A stretch of 64,000 bases of DNA from Alitta virens (GCA_932294295.1 OW028579.1:8058370-8122369), one strand, 5' to 3'; shown: positions 1 through 13,160, counted from the first letter of the stretch. Numbers and translations: made by a program. Notes: generated from the letters alone by a model not told the origin.

Positions 1-135
1 CCTTTATTAACACCCATATATAATTTTGAAATATTAACTGAGTAAAATTCACACTTGTAGAACAGTTTTTAAATAATAAATAAAAAAATAAAAAAGAAGT
101 ATAGAAAGCCTTTGGCACAATAAATGCGCATGAAA

Positions 136-245
136 CTATCTATCTATCTTCCTACCTATCTATCTGTCTATCTGTCTGTCTGTCTATTTATCTGTCTATC
201 TATCTATCTGTCTATCTTCCTACCTATCTATCTATCTACCTATCC

Positions 246-281
<36 letters not shown>

Positions 282-310
282 GTCTATCTATCTGTCTATC
301 TGTCTATCTA

Positions 311-349
<39 letters not shown>

Positions 350-372
350 GTGTGTCTATCTGTCTATCTATC
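136..372. repeat. TATC/TGTC tetranucleotide microsatellite
   Basis: A run of TATC units mixed with TGTC and occasional TACC or CATC variants covers about 237 bases. It reads in frame as a Tyr-Leu-Ser-Ile repeat on the plus strand, but that is the translation of the repeat and not evidence of a gene. The mixture of TATC and TGTC blocks suggests an old array with point variants that were then amplified. Confidence 0.97.
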
Positions 373-1097
373 GTTTACCATGCTAATAGAACTAGCAATA
401 ACAAGTATATATAAATGAAATGCACTAACAAGAAAATTGTGTTATTATTCAAATTGCATCAAACTATTCAATTAGCACAATATGATGGAAACATTTGGCC
501 ATTGAATATTCAAAATATCTAATGTCAGTTATTAACCTAAGATATTATATTTCTGATATAACTAATGGTGTCAACATCAAACATAAGATACATGGTCATT
601 TTCAAAAGTTTTACATAATGCTACATCAGAAGGAATATACATGTGCTTGTGGGTTCTATTGTCTCACTCCTAATTCCCAACCCCCCCCCCCCCCCCCCAC
701 CAACTCTCTTGCTATTTTGCAAAGCAGCATTATACAATTGATTTCAGTGAATGAAACATCATATACACATGTACAGCTGTATATTCATTCATGATACACA
801 GTCATTGGACAGGAAATTACCAGACTCTATTTCAATTTTTTCTAGTATGGCAATGTAAAATTACGGATTACAACACCTTGCTTTGCTTGGAATGAAATGA
901 CACTGAAAGGATACATTCCAATGATACATTTTGAGTCATATAATATCACGTGACTATTAGCCAATCACAGCCAAACCAGGTTTATCAAACACATTTGACC
1001 ACTAGGAGCACTATTTCTACTTATATTGTCGGATATACAAGTTTCTGAGATAAAACAGTTTCCACTTTGACTAAGATTGGTGCTCTGAAACGAATCA
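373..1097. other. no gene seen; poly-C tract at 681-698
   Basis: AT-rich DNA with short chance reading frames only. The one notable structure is an uninterrupted run of 18 C at 681-698. A CACGTG palindrome lies near 949. Confidence 0.6.
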
Positions 1098-1350
1098 TGC
1101 AAAATTATGAACATTCCCGCTGTGTTTATTTAGATATTCAAATATCTGTGCAAAGGGGTGGGAGATGTTGACTGCTTGAAGGCCAAACCCAGAATGATGG
1201 GGTGGTGGCGGTGAGGTATGGCGATCTTGGGGACAGCCATGGATGACCTGAGAGCCGGATGGCTCTCCTACATCCTGAATGATGGGGTGCCGCGATTGCT
1301 GCTTTATATACGGGACCCCCGGCCTTGTACAATGTATTCTCCGACTTCAG
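1098..1350 (-). CDS. possible coding exon, GC-rich, unknown product
   Basis: On the minus strand one frame stays open for about 83 codons, ending at the TGA at 1098, in a patch clearly richer in G and C than its surroundings. The translation runs through QDVGEPSGSQVIHGCPQD, a proline/histidine block and ISHPFAQIFEYLNKHSG. It has no in-frame ATG, so it would have to be an internal or terminal exon; AG sites such as the one ending in AAGCAG near 1300 could be the acceptor. A second minus-strand frame starting at an ATG near 1243 is also open for 37 codons, so the frame is not certain. A TATATAAAG on the minus strand near 1305-1313 could instead be a TATA box. I do not recognise the protein. The open length may partly reflect base composition. 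Confidence 0.25.
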
Positions 1351-2077
1351 ACATTTGAGTGTGCCTAGAATGACTGACTCCCATAACTGTTTTGACTAAC
1401 AAGTTGGTCATCTTATTTAACAAATTCAGTCAGTCTTAGTCAATGCCTCATGTCATTAGTCATGTTGACCGATTTCATAGTCATAACATGACATTAACCA
1501 CAGCTGACTTCAGACTGTATTTTGTTATCTAAAGCTGCATTGAAAATTACCAGTGATCTTTAGCAAAATAATAGTTCTGGAATGACTTATGAATATTATC
1601 TAATCAGTATCATCAAAATGGCTCTTTTTTCAGAGATCACTTGACCTACATATCAGCTAACCTACATAACATCTCTCTTTGTAAGAGTTCAGCACCATCC
1701 TAATTTGAACAACATTGGTGGTAAATACGATGTAGTCAGATGGACTACCCAAGGCAAGAGAGTTTTATAATCATACGACTACCCTTATAGTCAGTTTGAC
1801 TACTCCTCACTGCCATTGTGTCAAGGGTTACATCCACGAGTGGCAGTGTGGCAGTGTGCTGTATCAGTCGCCTACACTCGCGGAGTCTCTCATACTCACT
1901 CGTGAAGATGCCAGATGTTGCAAATACAGCCTTAGCATAGAAAGAGAAGAGGGTACTTTGGGTCAAAAGCCCCCCACTAAATGCACTAATTACCCTTCAC
2001 CTGAATCGGGGGTGACTAAATTTGCCAAGAATTCCAGCAAGAGATGGATTCAAGAGCACCCCATTAGCATTCATGGG
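1351..2077. other. no clear gene
   Basis: Short overlapping frames occur on both strands around 1745-2113 (73 codons minus, 105 codons plus). Neither has a recognisable domain or convincing start, and the plus-strand one runs into the MITE end at 2078. Nothing else is supported. Confidence 0.5.
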
Positions 2078-2506
2078 CAGAGGCGGATTCTTGAAGGGGG
2101 TGGGGTTCTTTAGAGAAAATGAAAAAAGAAAGTGAAAAATATTTTTTTTTTATAATACAAAAGGTATAATGATTGTAACAACGTAGATATTTTTTACTAT
2201 TATAATTTAATGGAAACAATTTTCAATTCTCGTACTTTGAAAATATACCTAATGTTTAGGGATGACATTTGCTGCATTGCTTTTGAAACATATATGAGGT
2301 ACGGCATGCTCAGGGCAATTTTGGACAAATGCTGACTTATTTCGCCAAAAACCTATTTGTGTTTTCACTGGCATTCAATAATCGTGAATTAATACCTGAA
2401 GTCTTCACATTCTCACAATCACTCTGAATTGTTATCCGTGTCCCTCCCGAGTAAACACTGGCTCAACCCCCCCCCCCCCCTTTGAAAAAAGATGGCTCCG
2501 CCCCTG
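2078..2506. mobile_element. hAT-like MITE remnant with short inverted ends
   Basis: The left end reads CAGAGGCGGATTCTTGAAGG followed by a G-rich stretch. The right end, read on the other strand, starts CAGGGGCGGAGCCATC and also reaches a G-rich run (seen as poly-C at 2467-2480). The first ten bases match at nine positions. CAGRGGCGGA-type ends are, from memory, typical of non-autonomous hAT transposons. The interior is AT-rich and non-coding. No clear 8-bp target duplication is visible, so the copy is old or its limits are slightly off. Confidence 0.45.
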
Positions 2507-4279
2507 TCTATTTACAGAACCTATGAAGGGCTCAACAAAGAGGTCTTGAGAACCCCTCCATTGCTCAATCATCATGCATGATTGCCTGTACTGTGCAATT
2601 TCCCATGGAAATGTCTTTCTATTAAAAGCCTTTGTTCACATGCTCTGTCCCAATGATGAATTAAATAGTAAGGACTGTGAAAAAATTAAGTAGTGTGAAC
2701 AAGTAAGGCAAAGTTTATTGGACACAAGCAAATTCATGACCCCTTATTCTGCTGATTTTACAACCACATTTGCTCCCTGGGTGTGGAGTCTTTTGTATTT
2801 TCAACAAAATGTTTTTTGAACAATGGTTATAATTTATAGACTAAATAAAAAGCTGACTCGAATTTGTTTCTTTGCTGGATATACAAACACCCGTTGTAAT
2901 ATTTAATAAATGAAGGTCAATGAGAAAGTAGCATCTACAGCAGTCAATGAGACATAAAATTCTCTTTAATAAGGCCCATGGCAATCCCTATGTCTCCCCA
3001 TGAGGAAAATATACCCTCGATATATCAAGCGAAGACAAAGTTTCATCACAGGTGTTTGCCAATATGACATTGCTTAGTGATGACAGCACTTATACTTTAA
3101 CTAATACCAAGGCTACTGACTGCCTTAATTGGCTTCTCCTCTCAAGAGGCAGCTATGTCATTCGCAACAGCCAATCAGAATGTAGCTGAATACTTCAGGA
3201 AATGCCCTGAAATACATACAAATTTACCTAATAGGCTATCGACTGGCTTATGGCATTGAATGTCTAACAGTGAAATTGCATATCAATTAGTTTTGTTTGC
3301 GTTGATTACACTCAAATCTCAGGAAGCACATCATGTTGTGTGTAGATGATGAAATATGCAAATTAGCTACCACTAGAGATCATTCCCAGCGTACAGGCAA
3401 GGAATTCCTTGAAATTGTATATTTGTGTATAATATTGCCATTTTTGAAGTGTAATATGATGTTATTGACTGAATCTTGCCGCATCCTTGAAGGCAGTTGC
3501 GCAGAGGGAGTAAAAGCTGTTCTTGACGAAGTCAGTAGTCTTGGTCTTATTGTATGCTAACTTGCTAAGTGCTGTGATGATGGCAAACGCCTGTGGTTTC
3601 ATAATAAACAAAATGTTTGAAATGTATGTACAGTGTGTTAAATACAACAACAATATGTCTTTCAGAATTCACCTGAATAAGAAATTTATTAATTATTTGT
3701 TCATCCAATAATTCCCTGAGTAGTTAATCCAAAATACCAACAGGGCTTCGAAAGTATTTCAATGAGTCAAAATAAATGAGTTATGTTCATTTCCCTCAAA
3801 AGATGATATCATTCATAATAGAAAAATAATATTGTACTGAGTTAGTGACAAGCATGTACATTTAATTTTGTATTATAAAGAGAAAATCTATTTTTATGCA
3901 GTTTTCTATCAATATCATCTCTTATCCCTGTAACAAATCTTTGTAAATTTTTCTATGAGAAATACGAAAAGCTCAACTTAGCACTAACTTCTTAGAAATT
4001 CTGCAGATTTATTTCATACATACACCAAAATGCCTTATTCTGGATAAGCTGAGACTTTAAACTTTCACAATAGATGATTCCACTGGCGGTTGACTGGATG
4101 TCTGAACATATTAAAACTTCCTTGAAACTTTTTACTTACTTCAATTGTTCCTGACTGAAAGCTTATATTTTTGCATATGACAAAATGTCCAAAATATCTG
4201 AAAATGCCAGAGGGCCTGTGGAGAAAGACTATTGATGAGATGGATTGCCTTATCAACATAAAAGACAACTGGATATAGT
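2507..4279. other. no gene seen
   Basis: AT-rich DNA with chance frames of 60-80 codons only. A CCAATCAGAAT motif near 3171 resembles motifs near 13498 and 19692, but no repeat limits could be drawn around it. Confidence 0.5.
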
Positions 4280-4414
4280 TACAGTAGAATCTTGTTTTTA
4301 CAACCATCCGCAGTGCAATGAAAATAGTAAGACACCATTATAAAGTCAAATCGTGCCCAAAATGGCGACCTTCGTGGCAAGGTGGTCGTAATAGTGAGAT
4401 AACCATATTGTGTA
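4280..4414. mobile_element. copy of the ACAGTGGAACC dispersed inverted-repeat element
   Basis: The left end reads TACAGTAGAATCTTG. The right part reads GGTGGTCGTAATAGTGAGAT and ends in TTGTGTA, a diverged inverse of the left end. Between them lie AT-rich bases without coding capacity. This is the first of many copies in the window; the best preserved are at 32605-32741 and 41442-41619. Confidence 0.6.
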
Positions 4415-7400
4415 CAGCTTTCTAAATTTAGAAAACAAACTCCTCCTGTCTCTACTGTATTGCTAGTATTGTAATTTGCCTGTCATTCAAGACCACTTTA
4501 CTATGAAATTGGTAATCTTTAATTTCATAATTTGGTGAATTAGATATAATGATGCATTTCACGAAGTGAAGTACGAAATCAGCAAATTCAAAAGGAAAGA
4601 AAACTGAAACTAAATTTCACATATCATTGACATTGCGATGATTTTAGTTCATCCCACTCACTTAAACGAACTCGCTTAAAACAAAATCTAAGAAATATTG
4701 CACCAGTTTTCTTTCTCTTTATCGTGAGGGTTTACTGCGCAAATAAAAATGTCTTTTTGCCACAATACGAATCCGGATTGACATTCATATAGTTCTTAGG
4801 ATATCATATACTTACGTTTAATGCTAGTGTAGATGTATACAAGAACCTGACCTAAGTTTAAAAGTCTTCCTTTGGTGTAGGCCATAATGCTATCTGTCCC
4901 CACCAGCCATGGGGGATTTGTACAGGGCTCTAGATAAGGCAGTTATCAGGCTCTTTGGTAGAGCTCCACCATACTTGGTAGAAAGCACTTGCACATTGGC
5001 TTGGGACCCATCAGTCTCTTTCACCTGACAGGCAAATATGCCCAATGCTACAATTGCTATTGCAGGCCAACAAACAGTTTGTCTCTGACACACATCTGTG
5101 GTAGGTCAACAAATCTGATCAGAGGGAAGCAGAAAATGCACAAGTGGTATCTAACTGTGTACACAAGTCTCCAATAGACCCTTGATTGTGGTCAAGTGTT
5201 CTCCATAAAAGATTGATGCCCAGTCAATGGCTAGAGCTTACGACAATAGAACGTTAACAAAGGGTTGGATAAAGTTATAGTTGTTGGTTAGAATAATCCT
5301 TATTTATGTCCATTTCTATAGTTTTTATGATGGCATAGTACTTAAAGATTGGGTTTTGTAGTGGCAGCTATCTTATTGGCTAGTATGAAGACAGTAATCA
5401 GCCTATTTTGGTCAAAAGTACACAAATCTGGTTCCAGTGACGAAATTGTCCAGCTTCTGATTTTAGCAAACCTTTTCCGACAGACCTGCCTATAAGATAA
5501 CGCTAGTCACAGAAAAATGTTACATTCCCGAATGAAGTTCGTCGCAACAGATGGAATCAATTAGTGGACGGAATAATCTCTTTGTCTGGATGATTGCTGA
5601 AATATATACCAAGCTTTTTGATGAACAAAATACCAAATTTTCATGGTTAAAATACTAGAGCCATTATAATACTACTGTTTGAATAGAAACAAATTAAAAC
5701 AATGTCCAATACGGTTTGTTTTTGGCCAAGAATAAAACATTAGCACCTCAAACAATGCCTTGTTACATCAACTCAATCATAAATATACGACTAAAGTAGC
5801 GAGCAACCACACCAGTCTTCTCTTGTCTTTATCTTCTTTTTACCACCCCCTATTAGCCTCTGTAACAGCCTGACCTCTCACAACCAAGCAGCCAGATGTC
5901 TCCTTATTATCGCTCATCATGCCCTCTATTATCGCCCAATGTTTCAATTCTACATGCAGTGTCCGGCTAGAATTATGACCTCTATTGACCATAATTGGCA
6001 AGGAAGTTTTCAACACTGGACACAATTATGTTCGATTGTTTCCTGAGTAGGAATATTAGGGACTTCTTGAGACAGTGTCAAGATCAGGGGCAGGGAATTA
6101 TGGGTAGTGATTGATCAAGGAGCACGTGATTGATTCGAGGCCGAGGCATAATCTGATCAAGAGGGACTCATCCACAGACACAGGGCATCGTGAGAAGGCT
6201 GTGTAAAAAAAAGGAAAGGAAAAAGGCCAGATTGAGACAGAATTAAAAGGGGGAAAAACGAGGAAAAATAGTAGGTGAAACAGATACATTGACCTATAGC
6301 AAGACTGACCAACCCAAAAGAAAGTCAGTAAAAGGAAGAGCCATAAAATTCAAGAAAGTTAAAAATCATTAATGGTCCTTCGTTTTTTAAGGTATGATAA
6401 TGTTATGCATACAGCCGACAATAAAATACAGAATTTTCCTGCAAAGATTGCTGAATCTTGATATCAGAATATGTTAAGAAATCCTGAATATCACCATCCT
6501 ATCAACTGAAGCTAAATAGATTACTTTGTATGCTAAAAGCCCATAACATCCTTTTAACACTAGCCAGGTAATATAAATGTCTTTACGTGCAACATGAACA
6601 GGTTTCGTGTGACGTTCATGTCATGACAGTTTATGCAAACGCATTTATACAGATCACGTGATACTCTGTGACGTCACAACGTAACAACTTATCAAGATTG
6701 TCGTTTGTGACATTTCATGACAGAAATAAGCATCGCAAGTGACAGGAGTGGGATTTCTGTGGGTACTGTGACAGATCAGTCAATAATCTCCCTCCTTAGC
6801 CACCTCACTAATGTCTTGGCTGTCCGTTTTGCATTGTGCCTGGTGCTTATGCACGATCTTCGCATGTGTAAGAATTACACGAACCCCTCGGTTGACGACA
6901 TCAATGCACTATAGGTGGCAGCACTTGTCAGTGAGTGAATTTTGAAAGGCATACACCCTGGCAAATAAAGTTGACCCACGAAAGGAGACAAAGTCAGCAT
7001 TGTGCACTGGAAAATGCCAAAACAGTACTATGGAAATTGAAAAGTACTAAATCAACTTTGAACAATTTAAAAAGCCTGAGAAATCATTTATAAACCGCTG
7101 CTAAAGATGTCAAACCAAAAACTGTAGTTTTTTTTTTAAGAATGCTGAAGCTGTAGAGGAGGTCAAACCTGGTAGTGACCTCTACAAATGGGGTAATTAG
7201 TTACGCGGTGTCAAGAATCGATATAACCCTCATTAGTAGCAATAACTTTCGTGTATTATAACTCTACTTTTAATCCTGTCTCTGTTCCACTGATTGGATT
7301 ACTTGACCCATCAAGAATCCATGATTCAATTGGAAATCATATATATTAATACAGAGGTGACCATAATATAACCTTTCATATTGTCGTTACAGTTGAATGC

Positions 7401-7604
7401 TATTGCAAAGTCGTCTTAATATCTATTGGATGAGATCTTAATATTGGTCTCCATTGGGAAGATATGCCCCAAGATTAAAAGAGAATGCAAATATTTTGGC
7501 CGCAGGTGTAGATCTACACCAACCTATAATCCCTTGATCATTGCTTGGAGGTCTACAAGAAGTTTGTATCATCATTACCCTGAGGGGGACCTCACAACAA
7601 GGGC
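4415..7604. other. no gene seen; one CRE palindrome at 6669-6676
   Basis: AT-rich DNA without convincing exons. It contains a full TGACGTCA palindrome at 6669-6676, a nearby ATCACGTGAT palindrome near 6654, and one copy (reverse complement, near 5920-5938) of a GGGCGATAATAGAGG motif that also occurs twice near 18 kb. A 65-codon frame at 6717-6914 has no recognisable content. Confidence 0.5.
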
Positions 7605-7618
7605 ATTGCCATGGCAAC
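7605..7618. promoter_or_regulatory. X-box-like RFX site
   Basis: ATTGCCATGGCAAC is an almost perfect match, on either strand, to the palindromic X-box GTTGCCATGGCAAC bound by RFX transcription factors. No gene start was identified next to it, so its function is inferred from the motif alone. Confidence 0.35.
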
Positions 7619-7639
7619 CAAAAGTATTACCCTGAACAC

Positions 7640-10600
7640 GCAAAATGATCATCAATGTGTAGGAATTCACACCCTGAGTGACAGGCATCCCCAACCATCA
7701 AGACCTCCCTCATCAGCAGCCGCCAAGGATGCTGGTAAACCGGCTGGTCAAAAAGGGATGGTGGAAGGCCTTTGGAAAGCGCAGTTGAATATTGTGATAT
7801 GGTTTAAATTGGTTTAATTGATCTTACACGAGTTTCTAGTAAGTCTTATCTACCTGGCAAATGAGGCATCAATAAAATATTGTTCGTCGTAAATGAAGGA
7901 CTCCACGGTGCGCTTGAACCTTCTCAACATTACAACTCATAAGAATCATTAGTGGTCTTGATATCCGTATCATTTTACTATACGTCTGTAACTGTTACTT
8001 TAAACTGATCAGTCTAGGGACCTATAAAGTAGTCTTACTTGGCTATATGATTCCATGGTATCGTAAAGCCAGGCATAGGCCTGTTTCTACAGATTACCAG
8101 AACTCTCTGAGCAGTGGGCATTATCAGCTGAGCACTTGCTACATCTCAACATGGAGACAAGGGTTTCAGACAGCTCTGACAATGCAAAACAGTCAGAATT
8201 CAATACTGCTGAAACAATCAAGATCCAAGATCTTGGAGGAAGCTATTAGTAAACGAATTAAATGGATTGATACGGGTTGGAATATCAAATAAGGAATGTG
8301 ACCTCAATGTTAGCCAATTAGTCCTAACATGCTGTATCAAACGACTTCATCAACTTAAGACAAGTCAAAGGGATGCATTCCTGATTTGGACACATACATG
8401 TACAGAGGGAAAGAAAGAGTTATTGGAACTAGAAGAATAATCAGACCTTTGAAGGCTCTAGTGGCCCGATAACTGAGTGCCAGAAAGTTGTCCTCGGTCT
8501 GGCTCAACATGCTTTTAGTCATCTCAGTTGAACAGGTGCAGCACATATGATGATGATATAATACAGACTGGGTGTCTATATCATGTTATTCATTTACACA
8601 ATGACTAGGGTATTTTTCACTATTGTCGGACGCAAAAGAACATCAACTAATATTTGCAACTATGCATAAGAAAAACACTGTTTTGTATAACTCGTAATCA
8701 ATACATTTTTCATTTTCGGGCCTGTTTTAATGATCGATTCTAGTCAATTATGCCAATATTGTCTCGTATTTCAATTTTTTATCACTTCCATGATCTATTA
8801 TAATATTTATCAATTCGTACAATCCATTCTGTGTGTATTTTATTATTAACCTACATAAAGTGCACTAAACTTTAGTTATGCAGAACCCATGAAAAAACGG
8901 AAATCTGTCTTGACTAATATGCCATCCAGTGCATGCATTTTCACTCAGCCATGTGGTGCACCTGAGTGAACAGACCTGTCCATAGAAATGCAATGTTTTT
9001 GACCCAAATAACACGGGTCAGACATGCATTATTCTTCGTTATTATCATAACAATGCTCTTTCTATGCAAGCGGAATTCCACATTTCCTGATCTGCAACAC
9101 AGTTTGGCATTACACAGCTTCTGCATTCAATTTATGGTAAATGTAAAACCCCTCTAAATAGAGGATCAATGTCCAATTGTCCCTTTAATCCTACCCTTCC
9201 ATACACACCCAGTTACCAACTGTATCTGACCAGGGTGCAATAACCTGTGAAAGGCCTTCAGGCCCCCCTAGGGTTCACAGGGGCCCGCTGGGTGGGGCAC
9301 CGGGGGGAAACAAGAGGTTGAATCACCTCATTGAGCAGGTTTCCTTCTTTTCCCTCACAAGGTTGACTTATGGGTCAGTGGCTATCTGATTTTGTTGATA
9401 TGAAATCAGGTGACTTTGCAAGGATAATGTTTATCACACTATGATGTGTTTGTAACACTGCTCCAAACCATTGCCCTAATACTAAATTCACTATTTAGAT
9501 CTTCTTGCTCCTAAGGCCAATTCACGTGTGTTTTAAATTATGGAGATTTTGATCTCGATAATTAAAATTTCAGGTCACCGTTGTGATGGATTCCTAATAA
9601 ATGCTTATTAAATGTGAGTCAATATAATAAAAGATGATCCATTCGAGAGAACATTAACATTTCACCTAATTTATCATACTGGTATTTTTCTTTCCAATAT
9701 TTTTTTTTTTTGAAACTGACATCACAGTGATACACCTAAAGTTGTGATTAAACCTATCAACATTACTCCAGAAGCTTTACAATGCAGATTGTGTATCGGT
9801 TATGCAATGCCCAAAAGCTTTTGACCGTCTCAATCCTGAATTGGCAACCACATTGCGTTGTATAATCCTCAATAGTGACGTTAACAGGCCATAACAATGA
9901 TGACGTCACAAGGGGGGATCACATTTGCAAGTGATTGTGTTGGAATCTTGCCTGTCCTGAACAATTGGGGCCTATCTGACTTTAGAAGACAAAGGCAATG
10001 TTGTGGTTCATTTGCATAAGGGGTAAGGGGGCATGTGAGGAAAAACTCCAGGGGACATTAGTCAGCAGGACCCCCACAAGATGCCTATGCAATCTGCAGA
10101 AGCGCATTGAAGTCTCCCCAAACCTACACAGTAACTGAGTGAATCATGGCAGATCATGAGAATATTCCCTTCCTGCTATCCCACTTATCCTGTTAATAAA
10201 AAATGAAAAAGGCACTCAGCAAAGTGCTCACCACTTGACAGGGAATATGCATTAAATTATTGTGTGCTTATGAGAAGCAGAGCAGCTTGTTTAGCACACA
10301 CTTTCCATTGCATTCTCCCGTTTTGTTTTAATAATGCATATTACTTGCCTCAGGTTTGTTTACTCTGCAGAAGTCTATCATTTTGCCAATATGTGCCCTT
10401 GTTAACAGTTTATTGAAAACCATTTGCTATCAGTTTTGTAACAAATGGACAGGTAAACCTGACACAATGTCAAATGGTTCACATTTTGCGGAAATTGACC
10501 TTACCTGCGTCAAGTGTTAATAACCATCATTGCAGTACATCCCATCCGCGAGAAGAAAACATCCATTCCTGTGGTATAATGTCTGCTGCCATCTGCCATC

Positions 10601-11334
10601 ATCAACTAATACCGATTTATTTCAGTCATTGTATAAAGTATGCATGTTTCAAATATGACACTATTTGGCCTATGCCTCAGCTGCCAAGAATTTCCACTAC
10701 ACCTGCATAGTTGGCAGGACAAACACAAGTTGGCCTGTGGTCGCCATGTTGTGGTTGTCAGGCCATGTCAGGGTGATGGATTTTGCCCTCCCCAGGTCAT
10801 TCTTTCACCATGGACGTATTATACGTCCATGCTTTCACCCCCTGCATGGCCTAAAAGGTCATGGTTATCTGATCATGGGGGAGGGGGTCACAAACCCTCT
10901 GCTCTGAATGTCAAATTTTTACGTCCATGGTCAAATGAACGTTTTGCTACGTTCATTTCAACTATTGAAATAATGTCAAATTTGGTATGAAATAAGATAT
11001 CTAAGATTTGCTATGTGACGTCACGGCGCTCCTGAATAAACTTCAGGATTAAAAAATTTGAAAAAAAAATTGTGTTTATGCAGATATTGTTGCAGCTTTG
11101 CTACATGCAACAACGTCAATCAATATCATATCAAATTTAAGTCTGTGTGAGCTGTCAAAAAAAAAGTCCAACATCTTAAATTTGACTAGATATACCAAGA
11201 CAAACTAACGATGCCAGAAATGACTACCTACCTATAGCATGTTTTACTAACTTAGTCATGCCCCTTGCAACATTGATGAACAGCAGCCAACAACTGGTGG
11301 GTGGGTGGATTAAGGCTTTATGTTCTGTCTTTCT
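7640..11334. other. no gene seen; GC-rich patch, CRE sites and a small palindrome
   Basis: Non-coding as far as can be judged. A G/C-rich patch lies at about 9228-9325. TGACGTCA palindromes occur at 9901-9908 and 11016-11023. A 23-base palindrome with arms ATGGACGTA/TACGTCCAT lies at 10809-10831, and its right half recurs at about 10919. Overlapping open frames at 10474-10990 on the plus strand look like a by-product of raised GC content; none shows a domain. Confidence 0.5.
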
Positions 11335-11490
11335 GCATCTGATGAGCTATAAGGACAGGCAAGGACCATGGCAATGAGATGCCGGATGAAACAGCCATCT
11401 AACTTAGGCTCGATCAGGATGATTTGAACCCGGGACACTGTGGTTTTGATCAGCCATCTACTGACCAACAGGGTTAGTCAAACGGTTAGT
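11335..11490 (-). mobile_element. tRNA-derived SINE-like element, antisense
   Basis: Read on the minus strand, the segment contains GTCCCGGGTTCAAATCATCC, a good Pol III B-box (GGTTCRA type), then GATCGAGCCTAAGTTAGATG and GGCTGTTTCATCC, then CTCATTGCCATGGTCC. The same order of words occurs on the plus strand at 35159-35245 (GTCCCGGTTCGATTCCTGGT, then GCCGAAGTTGGATGGCTG). Two copies of a shared tRNA-like head joined to a shared non-tRNA body is the hallmark of a SINE family. The A-box and the exact ends are not clear. Confidence 0.6.
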
Positions 11491-11544
11491 CAAATAGACT
11501 ATCCAAATTAGTTTAATTGCTTAACCCAGTGAAGAATTCGAGCA

Positions 11545-11665
11545 TCCCAGATAGCATTCCAAATTGTTTCAGTGTTGGTGCGACGTTGGCAATGTCAAAA
11601 CGATGCTATAGCAATGGTGGCCTATATTGGAATGACGCTGGCCCGATTTGGAATGCTATCTAGGA
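11545..11665. mobile_element. MITE with CCCAGATAGCATTCC inverted ends
   Basis: The left end TCCCAGATAGCATTCCAAAT is repeated inverted at the right end (TTGGAATGCTATCTAGGA) with about 20 of 22 positions matching. The interior contains GTTGGTGCGACG and ACGATGCTATAGC, words shared in diverged form with a second, shorter copy at 18348-18414. The element is about 120 bp, non-coding and close to a full palindrome. Confidence 0.65.
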
Positions 11666-11929
11666 TAGATACTAGGTAGCCTAGTCTTTGTATAATTACA
11701 CAAAATTAATACGCTGATGTGGATTGGTGCAGTGGAACTCCCTGGATGTCTTGCTATGTGCGGTTATCAATCATTAAATTATGACAGTTACATATATAGA
11801 TGATACAGAATTAAGAAAGATTAAAAAATGTTGGCATGAGTTATTATGTTATCAGATATAAACATAGGCTGCGCTGTAGCTAAACCCTCAGTGAATCCCA
11901 CATAGCACACAGGCTTCCTTAAAATTGTT

Positions 11930-12110
11930 AAGTGTTTGTCCGACAGGCAGGAGGGCGGGCATTACACTTTAATTTCCACAGCAGAGCTAAACTCTTAACA
12001 CTAATGCACTTACCCTAATGAAACGTTATACCGCAGCACTCCATATGGCCTAGTGGTGCCTTGTGATAACCACACTGACATATCTCGGCTATTTTGTACA
12101 TAATTTAGCA
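11930..12110 (+). repeat. dispersed repeat, copy 1 of a diverged direct pair
   Basis: This segment shares an ordered series of words with 12500-12680 in the same orientation: GGCAGG...GGGC, then ACACTAATGCACTTACCCTA, then ATATGGCCTAGTGGTGCCTT, then ACATATNTNGGCTAT. The copies differ by many substitutions and small gaps. The unit is not obviously coding. The family is not recognised; a degraded retroelement tail is one possibility. Confidence 0.7.
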
Positions 12111-12499
12111 AAGTATTATTTCTGGAGTGTTTATATAGTGTGTATGATGAACCGAAACAATTGTCACTTGGCCTACATAGCCTGTTACGCAAGGCTAATT
12201 AGAGTCAAAGATAATGTCTTACTTTTGTCCGCTAGGTTTTACATTGTCTTATTTTGATGAAAATATACTTGGATATTAACATCCATATTGTATTATTCAG
12301 ACGATTTGGTAAATATGAATGAATAATAATTATGAATTTCTTTAAATACACAAGAAATGTGTTTATTTTATAGCTTAATAGCCAATACCCTGTTTGTTTT
12401 TTGGACAATGAAATTAAAAATATTGGTGTATATTACTATATTAGTGGTTAACCCTTAGTGAAAAAAGTTCGAAAAGGGTTTTTGTTGTCATCAATGTCC

Positions 12500-12680
12500 A
12501 TCCGATGGGCGTATGGGCAGTCGAGCGGGCAGGCGTAACACTTTCGTTTCTGGAGCAGAACTCTAACACTAATGCACTTACCCTAACAAAATGTTGTACA
12601 GTATTACTCTATATGGCCTAGTGGTGCCTTTTTATAGTCACATTGACATATGTTGGCTATGTTTTACAAAACGCTCTTCT
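12500..12680 (+). repeat. dispersed repeat, copy 2 of a diverged direct pair
   Basis: Second copy of the repeat at 11930-12110, lying about 570 bases downstream in the same orientation. The best conserved block is ACACTAATGCACTTACCCTA followed, about 30 bases later, by ATATGGCCTAGTGGTGCCTT. Confidence 0.7.
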
Positions 12681-13160
12681 ATACATGACTAAGTATGACT
12701 AATTGTATAGTCATAAAGGCTAAGAATGTTAGTAAATGTGAATCTCATTAATGAGTTGGTGTCTTTTGCTAAAAGTAACGTCAACATCAGCCAGGATATG
12801 ATTTGAATATCACAGTTCTGCTAATTTACAATGCATGATCTACTGCGTTCCATACTGTGCATCTCTGTTCTTTCTGTTGCAGGGCAGATATAAATTAACA
12901 GGAAGCATTGTAAAACCATTATCTAGGGCTATTTTATGACACGTATTCTATATTTGTGTGTACTCAGACCAACATTCTAACACATGAGCGCCAATGTTTG
13001 GGCGACCCAGGCCCAATAGGTGAATATCTAAATATATTTCTTTTAAGAATATATTAGAAAAATCAAATACTATAGATACATTCTAGTGCTGGAAAAGTTA
13101 TGATACCGTAACTCGGGCATACTATAGTTGATAATAAGTTATCACATGTTTATTTTGAGA

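Noticed and set aside
124..414. 96-codon open frame of Tyr-Leu-Ser-Ile repeats
   Set aside because: It is the translation of a TATC/TGTC microsatellite.
10474..10990. Three overlapping plus-strand frames of 78-116 codons
   Set aside because: Open in two frames at once through a GC-richer patch, with no recognisable content and no conserved motif.
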